54,218 bases of DNA from Pseudomonadota bacterium. GTDB lineage: Bacteria > Pseudomonadota > Gammaproteobacteria > Burkholderiales > Rhodocyclaceae. Below the pieces are notes generated by a model. It made no database searches. It was not told the origin of the DNA and was given only the letters and a program-made list of their open reading frames with translations. Location: contig WRJU01000253.1 of the NCBI GenBank assembly GCA_009778425.1, positions 1 through 54,218 of the forward strand, given 5' to 3'. The translations under genes and the position numbers were made by a program. Shown here one piece after another: positions 1 to 8,066 of this stretch. The stretch's first letter is position 1, and every line of letters starts with the position of its first letter.

Positions 1-302
1 GTGAGGTAGGCCGAGAGCATGCGGATGTTGCGCGCATAATCTGCCTCCCCGTCGTTAGGCCAGCGATGCAACTGCTGCCAGATGTAGAAAGCGAACGTAT
101 AGACGTTCTCCGGGGGCACGTCCCACCACTTGCGGGTACTGCCCGAGCGCAAATCCGGGGGGACGTGGATGGTGAGGGTGGAAGGCGCATGCCACCAACC
201 GCCCAGGCAAAGCGCGAGCACCACGAAAAGCCCCGCCACGACGAGGCGCAGCGTCTTCGTGTGCGATCTCAGGTGTTCGACTTCGTTGGCAAAGCGGCTC
301 AT
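1..302 (-). CDS. ICE mating-channel protein, TIGR03746 family (partial)
   Basis: This is the N-terminal part of an integrating-conjugative-element protein of the TIGR03746 (DUF2895, PFL_4703-like) family, part of the MPF_G mating channel. About 100 residues are visible and the frame stays open to base 1, so the gene continues outside the window. A short cytoplasmic N-terminus precedes one hydrophobic segment at about residues 18-40; the rest should be periplasmic, as in VirB8/TraE-like subunits. The ATG at 302 overlaps the stop of the upstream gene by four bases, which indicates translational coupling. The family call rests on the membrane topology, the overall sequence and the position after TIGR03750; the function is inferred from the family. 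Confidence 0.85.
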   Translation of the reverse strand, partial: MSRFANEVEHLRSHTKTLRLVVAGLFVVLALCLGGWWHAPSTLTIHVPPDLRSGSTRKWWDVPPENVYTFAFYIWQQLHRWPNDGEADYARNIRMLSAYL

Positions 303-700
303 GAATGCTGCGTCCTCCGCGTACTCCAGGCCCCCGAGCGGTGGATCAGGTCATGCCCGCCCAACACGCCTGCCAGGGCTGGCACGCGCCGGGTGATCCG
401 CATCTGGAGGTTTCGATACAGCCACGTCTCGGGTCGTCCTCTCTTTTGCCGCCGTAAAAACCCGCCCCCAATGAGGATGCCAAGGGCCACCGACAAGACG
501 ATGGCCGTCGGGATCATGGCAAGCGCACCGAAGGCCCAGGCAAGCAGGCTTCCGGGGATGGCTCCCAGAAGCGAAGAGAGACCCGCGCATGTAAAAAGTT
601 CGTCGGCGGTGAGCCCCCGCACAACCACCGGCTGACGGTTCAGCCGGTGTGGGAGGAACAGCACGGTGCCATCGCGTGCGAGCAGTTCAGATTGTGTCAT
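299..700 (-). CDS. ICE conjugation protein, TIGR03750 family
   Basis: A 133-residue inner-membrane protein of the TIGR03750 family, the usual third of the small membrane proteins in MPF_G conjugation operons. After about 40 soluble residues there are two adjacent hydrophobic stretches (about residues 42-80), then a basic tail containing GRPETWLYRNLQ, a typical family sequence. The start was set at the ATG at 700 because it forms a four-base overlap with the TIGR03745 gene; a longer open frame reaching to 1168 overlaps two real genes and was rejected. The exact role in the channel is not known. Confidence 0.88.
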   Translation of the reverse strand: MTQSELLARDGTVLFLPHRLNRQPVVVRGLTADELFTCAGLSSLLGAIPGSLLAWAFGALAMIPTAIVLSVALGILIGGGFLRRQKRGRPETWLYRNLQMRITRRVPALAGVLGGHDLIHRSGAWSTRRTQHS

Positions 701-1056
701 CCCAGAACGCCGGTTGCTTTGGTGACGAGCCAGATACCAATGACCAGCAGCGCCGCGCCGACGGCCACAGAGAGCCCGAACTGACCCCAGGTGGCGCGGC
801 CTGCATGGATTTCGGAGTACCGGGTATAGGCGTGATAGCACACGCCCACGAACATGCTGGCGACGACGATGAGCGAGAGCAGCATCACGATGTCGAAACC
901 GTAGTTCTGCAAGGTCTCCAGGATGGTGGTGCCTGCACCACGGGTTGGGGCGTCCATCGGGGGGAGTGCCGCCCATGCCGTGAGCGGGCTGAAGGTGAGC
1001 ATGCACAGGGCAAAGAAGTAAAAGGCGTAAAGGCGGGAGAAAAGAGGATGTTTCAT
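697..1056 (-). CDS. ICE pilin-like membrane protein, TIGR03745 family
   Basis: A 119-residue protein of the TIGR03745 family. It has a signal peptide (first about 29 residues, ending in TAWA) and two further hydrophobic segments at about residues 54-74 and 93-114. This small layout resembles conjugative prepilins of the VirB2/TraA kind, and it occupies the position expected for the pilin-like subunit, between TIGR03758 and TIGR03750. It overlaps the next gene by four bases and follows TIGR03758 by nine bases. The pilin role is an inference from size and topology. Confidence 0.87.
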   Translation of the reverse strand: MKHPLFSRLYAFYFFALCMLTFSPLTAWAALPPMDAPTRGAGTTILETLQNYGFDIVMLLSLIVVASMFVGVCYHAYTRYSEIHAGRATWGQFGLSVAVGAALLVIGIWLVTKATGVLG

Positions 1057-1065
1057 GGAGTGGCC

Positions 1066-1311
1066 TCACATTATTTTGAAGAGGAAAAATCCCAAACCCA
1101 GGTAGATGGCGAGGAAGCGCACTGCGACCAGGGTGAATTGGGCGTTGGAGAGGTCTTGCTGTGCCCATCCGCTATAGGCGGTTTTGATCGCCCATGCGCC
1201 GTAGAGCAGCAGCACGGCAAAGACGATGCCGAGCATCACGGTCGACACATGGCCGGGGAAAAAACCAGCGTTAGCGAAAAAGGCCGAACTTTGGTCGGAT
1301 GAAAGGCTCAT
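1066..1311 (-). CDS. Small ICE membrane protein, TIGR03758 family
   Basis: An 81-residue protein with two hydrophobic segments, at about residues 22-42 and 58-80, matching the TIGR03758 family of ICE proteins. It starts four bases before the end of the RAQPRD gene, so the two are translationally coupled. Small two-pass proteins of this kind sit next to the pilin-like TIGR03745 protein in all related elements I know; their individual function is not established. Confidence 0.87.
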   Translation of the reverse strand: MSLSSDQSSAFFANAGFFPGHVSTVMLGIVFAVLLLYGAWAIKTAYSGWAQQDLSNAQFTLVAVRFLAIYLGLGFFLFKIM

Positions 1312-1646
1312 TCGTTTTCATCCTCACGGATGTAGTCGGCAGGCAGTTCCCCCGCGTCGCGCGGCTGCGTGCGCGAGGGGTTCAAGTAGGCATGGATGCC
1401 CGCCTGCACCCGGCGCAGGTCGGTTCTCAACTGCGAGTAATCGAAGTGGAATCGGCCCGCAGGGGTGGAAAGCGCGATGCGTTCGACCTCATTGATCTGG
1501 CGATCAATGTGTGCCAACTGCCGCGTGATGAGTGTCAGACGCTCACGCTCGGGGGCTTCATCGGCCTGGGCCGAGGAAGCTATCCAAATCGGTGCGCTGA
1601 TGAGGGCGAGGAGCAAAACGCCCGCGAATTTTGCAGAGCCTTGCAT
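1308..1646 (-). CDS. ICE protein, RAQPRD family
   Basis: A 112-residue secreted or periplasmic protein of the RAQPRD family (TIGR01690), recognised from its C-terminal motif, here NPSRTQPRDAGEL, and the helical heptad-like middle (RLTLITRQLAHIDRQINEVE). A signal peptide covers about the first 28 residues (cleavage after SSAQA). In related ICEs this gene follows TIGR03747 or a hypothetical gene directly. Here 2.8 to 13.8 kb of other genes separate it from them, so it now needs a promoter of its own or read-through from the sacsin-like gene. The upstream gap 1647-1805 shows no clear gene. Confidence 0.87.
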   Translation of the reverse strand: MQGSAKFAGVLLLALISAPIWIASSAQADEAPERERLTLITRQLAHIDRQINEVERIALSTPAGRFHFDYSQLRTDLRRVQAGIHAYLNPSRTQPRDAGELPADYIREDENE

Positions 1647-1805
1647 CGTGCTGTCCTGGTGGGGGAAGTTGGCACGATGATGTGGCGGGCTTGGGGCTGG
1701 TTACTACGGGAAAAGGGAACTACGGGTAGACCGTTTTTATGGTCATGCCTATCTGTGTTCGGCTATCACAGCTTCCTCGTTTTCGGTCGATTCTCTTCCG
1801 GCAAG

Positions 1806-4800
1806 CTATTGCTGATCGTCGTTGGCAATTTGACCCCAACCGCTGTCGAACGTGAAGAATCGGGCAAGGGCTGCGGGGTTCTTAATTCGGTACACATGGG
1901 CTTTCGATGGCTCAGTGGCGTACTCGACCACGTACAACCAGAACGCTTCACGGTGTTTCAGAGCATGGCCAAACTGTTTTCTTGAAAGAGCGACGGCCCT
2001 ATCTTTCCAAGCCCCCGTCTTTGACTTGACTTCCACCAAGCGGGTTTTCTTGCCATTGCTGCCCACCTCGAAGAGGTCGTAACCATGATTGCCCGCTGGC
2101 GTGCGTTGCAGGTTTGGTTCCTGTTTGAGAATCAAAGCTATGGCATGTTCCTCAACCTGCATCCTGTTTTCGTGGTCGAGGCCGTCTGGGTCAGGCTCTT
2201 CGTCGCCGGAATGAACGCCGATGTATGAAAGGAACTGACGTTCTCCTGTTAGACCGTGCGAACGTTCTCCGCGCCCCCCGCTCCGGTCGGAATGGCCGCT
2301 TGAACTGCCGTGTGCTCCTCCCTTGCCTTGGCCGCTTCGCCCTGCACTGCCTGGCGCGTAGTCGCCGCCATAGGGGTCTGGCTTACCAGGCGGTATGTCC
2401 GGCATGTCATCACCGTACAGATCACGCGCAGCGTCATAAACATCGTCGCCGAAATCATCAGTGCCCTCCGGTTCTGCGCCGGGTTCTGTTTCGTCTTCGG
2501 GGGGAGGGTCGTTGATGCCCAACTTTGACAACATGGATTTCAGGTCTGCCACGCGGGTAAAGCCAAATTTAAGGAGAAGGTCAATGAGTCCTGGTTCAAG
2601 GCCAGCCTCCTTGGCAAGTTGGTCTCTGACCGGCGGTTTGAAGATGATCTTCTCAAGCAGAAAGGAGTTGTAACTCCAGCCAAGTGACTCGAACACTACG
2701 AACCGAGGCAGCACTAGCTCGCCATTGGCATCTGGCACCCAAGGTGTTTCATTGAGGTCGCGTATGAAAGCTGACGGAAAAGGTTCCTGATGTTTGCCAT
2801 GATGCGTCCATGTGTACAAACCATCAAAGATGCCACGACCGCGACGATCTTCAAGCTCGCCCAGGCTTTCCCAGATCAGGCGGGCGCGTTCGGTACGCTC
2901 TTCTGGGGAAAGTTTTGGCAGCATGTCAATGAGGGCATCAAACCCTTGAAGTTCCCAATCTTCAGCTTGGTCGTTTCTATAGGAAGTTTGCTCGTAGCCG
3001 TTTTTTTTGCGAAGTTCTTCAAGCCATTTATTCCCCCAAGCACCTTGGATTGTTACCTTCACTGGGCGCAGGTGACGCAATGCGTCACACGCTTCTAACA
3101 GGTTACGAACGTCTTCGCCACGCAAGCAATCGTATTCATCGTCAACGATGAGGACTCCAGGAACGCCAGCGAAAAGCTGCTTCAGACGAACTGTGGAAAT
3201 GTAGATATTGCTTGGAGGGGCGACGAAACACTCACCGTTACCAGTGTCGACCGCCATAACAAAGTTTTTCTCGCTCAAAGCCGAAACGAGCTTTTCCCGT
3301 TCCAGTTTCGAGTCTGTTTTATAAGCCGAGCAGATGCGTTTGATGTCAGCAGCGTATGCTGCGTCGTCAACTTCCACCTCATTCTGTTGGTACTTCGGCA
3401 GGACGTTTCTGATGATGTCGTCGACAGGAGAGGGTTCTTTTATGCCGAGAGTAATAAGGAACTTGCGTACTTCCTGCTTCAAGCATATCGCGCGCCGTAT
3501 CGTCGGAAAGTCTGTCTCGGTATTGCTTGGCAGAAAGACTGTAGGTTCGTTGTTTTCGTATGCGGCAACGTGAGTGCCATCTTCAAGGCGAGGGAATGGA
3601 ATTGGAATCGTGATAAGGGAAGGCCACAAAGCAGCCCGAACACTCAGAAACTCGTACAGTCGAATGATCCAGTCATCTGTTTGTGTCTCAAGAAACTCTT
3701 TGCTCAAACACGGGATCAGCGTCTCAGGCGTCACCTCCTTAATGTCGAGCTGTTGCATCAGATAGCGGCGAATTTCTGGCGCTCTATCCTGCGTGATGTC
3801 GCTTGTGAGCCATGCGGACATTTTTGAACCAACAAGCGTCGATACCTGTTCAGGACTGAAAAGTTTCCTTAATTCATCTCCGCGTGCCAGCTTTGCTTGC
3901 CCTGCGATGACATACCCCCCATCCGAACTTGGTAGCAGCGGCTCATCTAAGAATGCCTGCCTGACGGTTTCAAAAAAGGGGGCGAACATCGCTCCTTCAG
4001 GGAACTTATCGCGGTCGAGCGGCAAGCAACGCAGTACGGATACGTCCAGCTTGTGTTTTTCATTGCCGCGCATCCACCGCATCGCGTCCAACAGCAGTCC
4101 GGCTGTTTCCTTGACCAGATGGCGGTTTTTCGGATTGTCCTGCGAAATGTTGTCACGGGCGGGCGTCGTGCGGTAAGGCCCTTGAACAAGAAAACCGAGG
4201 TAGGTTGGGACTACCGTCGGGAAGAACACCCATAGCGGAGATGAGGGTACGGGCTGTACAGGCCAGTTATATTGTGTTTCTTCGCCAGTGCGCAGCAAAA
4301 AGGCAATCTCTACACGATCCGCTTCTTCCTGCTGTGGTGATGGCAAATCTCGGTTGAATACCAGCCAGTCCTGGCTGACATCAGGCTTGTCGTCGTCATA
4401 ACCGATGACTGTGATGCGTCGGGCGAAGGGGGCGAGCGGTTCCGTGCTTCGCATGTAGGAACCTGACGTGCCTCCTTGAACACTCCAATTGATCTCCTCG
4501 ATGTGCCGCAGGAAGAGTAGCGCACTGGGACCCAAACTCCGAAAGCCCTCTTCAATATCTTTCAGCGCAGTCTCGTCTTCCGATTTCAGGGGGAGAATTA
4601 TCTGTGTTTCGCCCTCTGTACGCTTCGTGCTGCCCGCTTGTCTGGGGTACACGTATTCTTCGATGGAAAAGTCCTCGTTGCCCGAGTGAATCTCCGGGAA
4701 GTCGGTTACTTTGAAAACCGACTTGAAGCCAATCCCTTTGTTGCCAATCAAATGCCTGTCCTTGTCTTTCGTGCTCTCGCCGAAATCACATACGCTTCGG

Positions 4801-5066
4801 ACATCGGCCTCGTCGAACGATATGCCGTAGTGGGATAGCAGCAGTCTGTCGGGGGTCAGATTGAATGAGACTGTGCACGGCACGCGACGGTTTTCGTCTT
4901 TTTTCTTGCGGCGGTCGAGTGCGTCATCTGCGTTCTGGAGTAGCTCGTATATGAAGTGTGTTCGATCATCGTACAGGCTGGATGTCAGGCTTCCTGTTTT
5001 TTTTGCTCCTTCCGTGCCATAGCGTTCCCTGTTCTCCCTACAGATCGCTTCGTAGTCAGATGCCAT
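1806..5066 (-). CDS. Sacsin/NOV-like GHKL ATPase with C-terminal DUF3883 nuclease-like domain
   Basis: A 1086-residue protein. Residues 1-160 form an Hsp90/sacsin-like GHKL ATP-binding domain: the N box is YELLQNADDA with Glu41, Asn45 and Asp48, and the glycine-rich lid is GNKGIGFKSVF at 108-118. The DxG motif of the G1 box reads HYG (79-81), so the usual adenine-contacting Asp is absent. A long helical middle is followed by an acidic, Gly/Ser-rich linker (about 860-945) and a DUF3883 domain whose GYDLF...LVEVKSK motifs (Asp997, Glu1012, Lys1014) fit a PD-(D/E)XK fold. Proteins of this type occur in bacterial defence islands. The gene diverges from the helicase gene across 129 bases, which suggests a shared control region. 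Defence function is inferred from context. Confidence 0.85.
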   Translation of the reverse strand: MASDYEAICRENRERYGTEGAKKTGSLTSSLYDDRTHFIYELLQNADDALDRRKKKDENRRVPCTVSFNLTPDRLLLSHYGISFDEADVRSVCDFGESTKDKDRHLIGNKGIGFKSVFKVTDFPEIHSGNEDFSIEEYVYPRQAGSTKRTEGETQIILPLKSEDETALKDIEEGFRSLGPSALLFLRHIEEINWSVQGGTSGSYMRSTEPLAPFARRITVIGYDDDKPDVSQDWLVFNRDLPSPQQEEADRVEIAFLLRTGEETQYNWPVQPVPSSPLWVFFPTVVPTYLGFLVQGPYRTTPARDNISQDNPKNRHLVKETAGLLLDAMRWMRGNEKHKLDVSVLRCLPLDRDKFPEGAMFAPFFETVRQAFLDEPLLPSSDGGYVIAGQAKLARGDELRKLFSPEQVSTLVGSKMSAWLTSDITQDRAPEIRRYLMQQLDIKEVTPETLIPCLSKEFLETQTDDWIIRLYEFLSVRAALWPSLITIPIPFPRLEDGTHVAAYENNEPTVFLPSNTETDFPTIRRAICLKQEVRKFLITLGIKEPSPVDDIIRNVLPKYQQNEVEVDDAAYAADIKRICSAYKTDSKLEREKLVSALSEKNFVMAVDTGNGECFVAPPSNIYISTVRLKQLFAGVPGVLIVDDEYDCLRGEDVRNLLEACDALRHLRPVKVTIQGAWGNKWLEELRKKNGYEQTSYRNDQAEDWELQGFDALIDMLPKLSPEERTERARLIWESLGELEDRRGRGIFDGLYTWTHHGKHQEPFPSAFIRDLNETPWVPDANGELVLPRFVVFESLGWSYNSFLLEKIIFKPPVRDQLAKEAGLEPGLIDLLLKFGFTRVADLKSMLSKLGINDPPPEDETEPGAEPEGTDDFGDDVYDAARDLYGDDMPDIPPGKPDPYGGDYAPGSAGRSGQGKGGAHGSSSGHSDRSGGRGERSHGLTGERQFLSYIGVHSGDEEPDPDGLDHENRMQVEEHAIALILKQEPNLQRTPAGNHGYDLFEVGSNGKKTRLVEVKSKTGAWKDRAVALSRKQFGHALKHREAFWLYVVEYATEPSKAHVYRIKNPAALARFFTFDSGWGQIANDDQQ

Positions 5067-5195
5067 CGCTTACCCCATCAGAGCGTCATTGTTACGGACG
5101 TAAAAACAGCGTTATTCGCGCAAATCGAATGTATCCTATTGCGCTGTGACAAGCCAATACAGAAAATCAATTACAGAAAAAGCAATGGAGAGCCG

Positions 5196-8066
5196 ATGAG
5201 CACCAATCCGCAGCAGTTGGAAGCTGTTCAAGCCACCGAAGGCCCCGTGCTCATCATCGCTGGCCCCGGTTCGGGCAAGACCTACACGTTGGTTGAGCGC
5301 ATTGTCTATCTCATCACCCAGAAGGGCGTCGCACCGGAGTCATTATTTGTCGTCACCTTCACCGACAAGGCCGCCCGCGAGCTAACGACCCGCATCTCGA
5401 ACCGGCTGACCGAGGCTGGCATCAAGTTCAACTTGAACGAGATGTACCTCGGCACCTTCCATTCGATCTGCCTGCGTTTGCTGGAAGACTTTCGTGAATT
5501 CACCCGCTTGAAGCGCAGTTTTACGCTGTTTGACCAGTTCGACCAGCAATATTTTCTGTACCAGCGCATCAACGAATTCCGCGACCTGCCCGATGCCGAA
5601 CTCGTCATGGGCAGCAACCAGACGGGCCGCTGGCAACAGTCGGAAAACCTCCTTAAGTGGCTCAACAAGGTCAGCGAAGAGGCACTCGACGCAACTGCGC
5701 TTGCAGCCGCCCCAGAGGTGGAAATCCGCACGCTGGCCGCGTGCTTCGACAAGTACCAGAGGCTTTTGAACGAGAACAATTCGCTCGACTTCTCCGGCAT
5801 CCAGTACGAGGCGCTGCAACTGCTGGAAAAGCATCCCGATGTGCTGGAGCAACTGCGAGAAAAGTTCTCCTACCTGATGGTGGACGAATACCAGGACACC
5901 AATACCATCCAGGAGCGCATCCTCTTTTTGTTGGCGGGCAGCAAAAAGAACCTTTGCGTGGTCGGTGACGATGACCAGGGTTTGTACCGCTTTCGCGGGG
6001 CGACGATCCGCAACATTCTGGAATTCCCCGCGCACTTTGACGAAGGGCAGTGCAAGCAGATCAAGCTGACCGTCAACTACCGCTCGCATCCAGACATCAT
6101 CCGCTTCTACAACAAGTGGATGCGCGAGATGACCTGGGACGAAGGCAAGCGCACTTTCCGCTTCGCAAAAGAAATCGTGCCGCGTGAAGATGAATTCCCT
6201 GATGTGCCTGCTGCGGTGCGGTTGGGCTCTGCCTCCGATTGGCACGCTGAAGTGCTGGCCTTACTCGATAACTTGAAGGCTTCTGGCAAGCTCTCGGACT
6301 GGAACCAGGTGGCGTTCCTGTTTCGCTCGGTCAAAAACGACAGGGTGGTGGCGCTTGCCCGTTTTCTTGAGAGCAAAGGCGTGCCCGTTTTTTCACCCCG
6401 CTCAAACATGTTCTTCGAGCGCGAAGAAATCCGCCTGATGATCGGTGCGCTGATCTTCCTGTTTCCGCAGTTTCCAACGGTGCGGAAGTGGCAGGAAGGC
6501 GTATGGCTCGACATCTGGAACTATTACGACCAGGATTGTTTCAAGCCATTCACGGACGAGCTTCGCAAACCGGAAAACAAGCCCCTGCTGGATTGGGCCC
6601 GTCCGCTGGCAAAACGCCACGCAGTCCTCACCAATAACACTGACTACGCATTCTCGGGTCTCTTCTACCAACTGCTCCAGTTCCCGCTGTTTTCGCGCTT
6701 CCTCGGCGAAGAAGCCTCGCAAGGCGTGGATAAGGGGCGTGCGGCGCGAAACCTCGGCACCTTCTCCAAGCTGCTCACCAAGTTCGAGTACCTGCACTAC
6801 GTCAGCGTGCTGAACCCTGAGTATTTGGAAAAGGACATCCGTAATCTGTTTAACCACTTCATACGCTTCCTGGAGGATGGCGGGATCGGTGAGTATGAAG
6901 ACGAATCGGAGTACGCGCCCAAAGGCTGTGTGTCTTTCCTGACCATCCACCAGTCGAAGGGGCTGGAATTCCCGGTTGTTGTTTGTGGGTCGCTGGAGGC
7001 GGTGCCGCGTAAGCAGTATGAGCAACTCGACGTGTTGCTGGAAGATGGGGGTTATCTTTCAAAGAAACGTTACGAGCCTCTTGACCGTATCAAACACTTC
7101 GACTTTTGGCGGTTGTTCTACACTGCTTACTCGCGTGCGCAGAACTTACTGGTGCTGGCTGCGCAGGAAAGGCAGGGGCGTGGCAAGTCGCCGTCCAAGT
7201 ATTTTGAGCGCCTGTTCTACGAGTTACCGAACTGGCGTGATGTTGACCTTGCTGCGCTCACCTTCGAGGCGGTGAGGAAAATCGACCTCAAGCACGAATA
7301 CTCGTTTACCTCGCACATCACCGTGTTTGAGAACTGCGCCGAGCAATATCGCTTCTTCAAAGAACTGGAGTTTGCCCCGATCCGCGAAAGCCCGATGCTG
7401 TTCGGTATGCTCGTGCACCAGACTATCGAAGACATCCACAAAACCGTCCTGCGCGGTGAGGAGAGCAGTGTCGACCCAGATGCCATCCAGGGCTGGTTTT
7501 CGACCAACTACGCGATGCTCTCGAAAAAGGAGCGTGTCTATCTCGCGCCCAGCACGCAGCAGGCGGCGTTGTCGCATGTGATGCGCTACTTCGAGCGTGA
7601 AAACGGCAATTGGGATCGCATCAAGGAAGCTGAGGTAGAGATTTCCCTGGTCAAAGACCAGTACATCCTGAAGGGCAGCGTCGACTTGATCCGGGGCGAG
7701 CAGGATACGGTTGAGATCGTCGACTTCAAGTCGGAGAAAAAGCCCGACATGGAGAAAGACCGGGAGCGGCTGAGGCAGTACCAGCACCAGTTGGAGGTAT
7801 ATGCCCATCTGGTCGAGGAACGTACCGGCCAGAAGGTGAGCCGGATGCACCTCTACTACACTGGTGAAGATAGTGGGAACCCCTACGTTTCCTTTAGAAA
7901 GGATGACCGCGCTATCGGCAAGACCATCGAGCGGTTCGACGACATCGTGGATCGTATCGAACGGCAGGACTACCAGATCGCGGCACGGCCTGCCAAACTG
8001 TGCCAGAACTGCGATATGCGCGCCTACTGCGACAACAAGAACTGGAAATTCAGGAAGAACGACTGA
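5196..8066 (+). CDS. UvrD/AddA-type helicase fused to a Cys-rich RecB-like nuclease
   Basis: A 956-residue superfamily 1A helicase with all motifs: Walker A AGPGSGKT (22-29), Ia TFTDKAARE, II VDEYQDTN, III GDDDQGLYRFRGA, IV NYRSHPDII, V TIHQSKGLEFP and VI YTAYSRAQ. The C-terminus (about 710-956) is a PD-(D/E)XK nuclease of the RecB/AddB kind: His741, Asp830, Asp843 and Lys845 (VDFKSEK), and QLEVYA. Four cysteines (714, 936, 939, 945; spacing CxxCx5C) match the iron-sulfur cluster of AddB and Cas4. The ATG at 5196 was chosen because GGAG lies five bases upstream; the open frame extends further but without a ribosome-binding site. Its stop overlaps the mod start (TGATG), so helicase, mod and res form one operon. 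Confidence 0.92.
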   Translation: MSTNPQQLEAVQATEGPVLIIAGPGSGKTYTLVERIVYLITQKGVAPESLFVVTFTDKAARELTTRISNRLTEAGIKFNLNEMYLGTFHSICLRLLEDFREFTRLKRSFTLFDQFDQQYFLYQRINEFRDLPDAELVMGSNQTGRWQQSENLLKWLNKVSEEALDATALAAAPEVEIRTLAACFDKYQRLLNENNSLDFSGIQYEALQLLEKHPDVLEQLREKFSYLMVDEYQDTNTIQERILFLLAGSKKNLCVVGDDDQGLYRFRGATIRNILEFPAHFDEGQCKQIKLTVNYRSHPDIIRFYNKWMREMTWDEGKRTFRFAKEIVPREDEFPDVPAAVRLGSASDWHAEVLALLDNLKASGKLSDWNQVAFLFRSVKNDRVVALARFLESKGVPVFSPRSNMFFEREEIRLMIGALIFLFPQFPTVRKWQEGVWLDIWNYYDQDCFKPFTDELRKPENKPLLDWARPLAKRHAVLTNNTDYAFSGLFYQLLQFPLFSRFLGEEASQGVDKGRAARNLGTFSKLLTKFEYLHYVSVLNPEYLEKDIRNLFNHFIRFLEDGGIGEYEDESEYAPKGCVSFLTIHQSKGLEFPVVVCGSLEAVPRKQYEQLDVLLEDGGYLSKKRYEPLDRIKHFDFWRLFYTAYSRAQNLLVLAAQERQGRGKSPSKYFERLFYELPNWRDVDLAALTFEAVRKIDLKHEYSFTSHITVFENCAEQYRFFKELEFAPIRESPMLFGMLVHQTIEDIHKTVLRGEESSVDPDAIQGWFSTNYAMLSKKERVYLAPSTQQAALSHVMRYFERENGNWDRIKEAEVEISLVKDQYILKGSVDLIRGEQDTVEIVDFKSEKKPDMEKDRERLRQYQHQLEVYAHLVEERTGQKVSRMHLYYTGEDSGNPYVSFRKDDRAIGKTIERFDDIVDRIERQDYQIAARPAKLCQNCDMRAYCDNKNWKFRKND

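Noticed and set aside
299..1168. 289-residue minus-strand frame covering TIGR03745 and TIGR03750
   Set aside because: Only its last 133 residues are a real protein; the first part reads out of frame through the TIGR03745 gene.
5382..7850. Several 200-290-residue minus-strand frames
   Set aside because: They are antisense to the helicase, whose motifs are complete.
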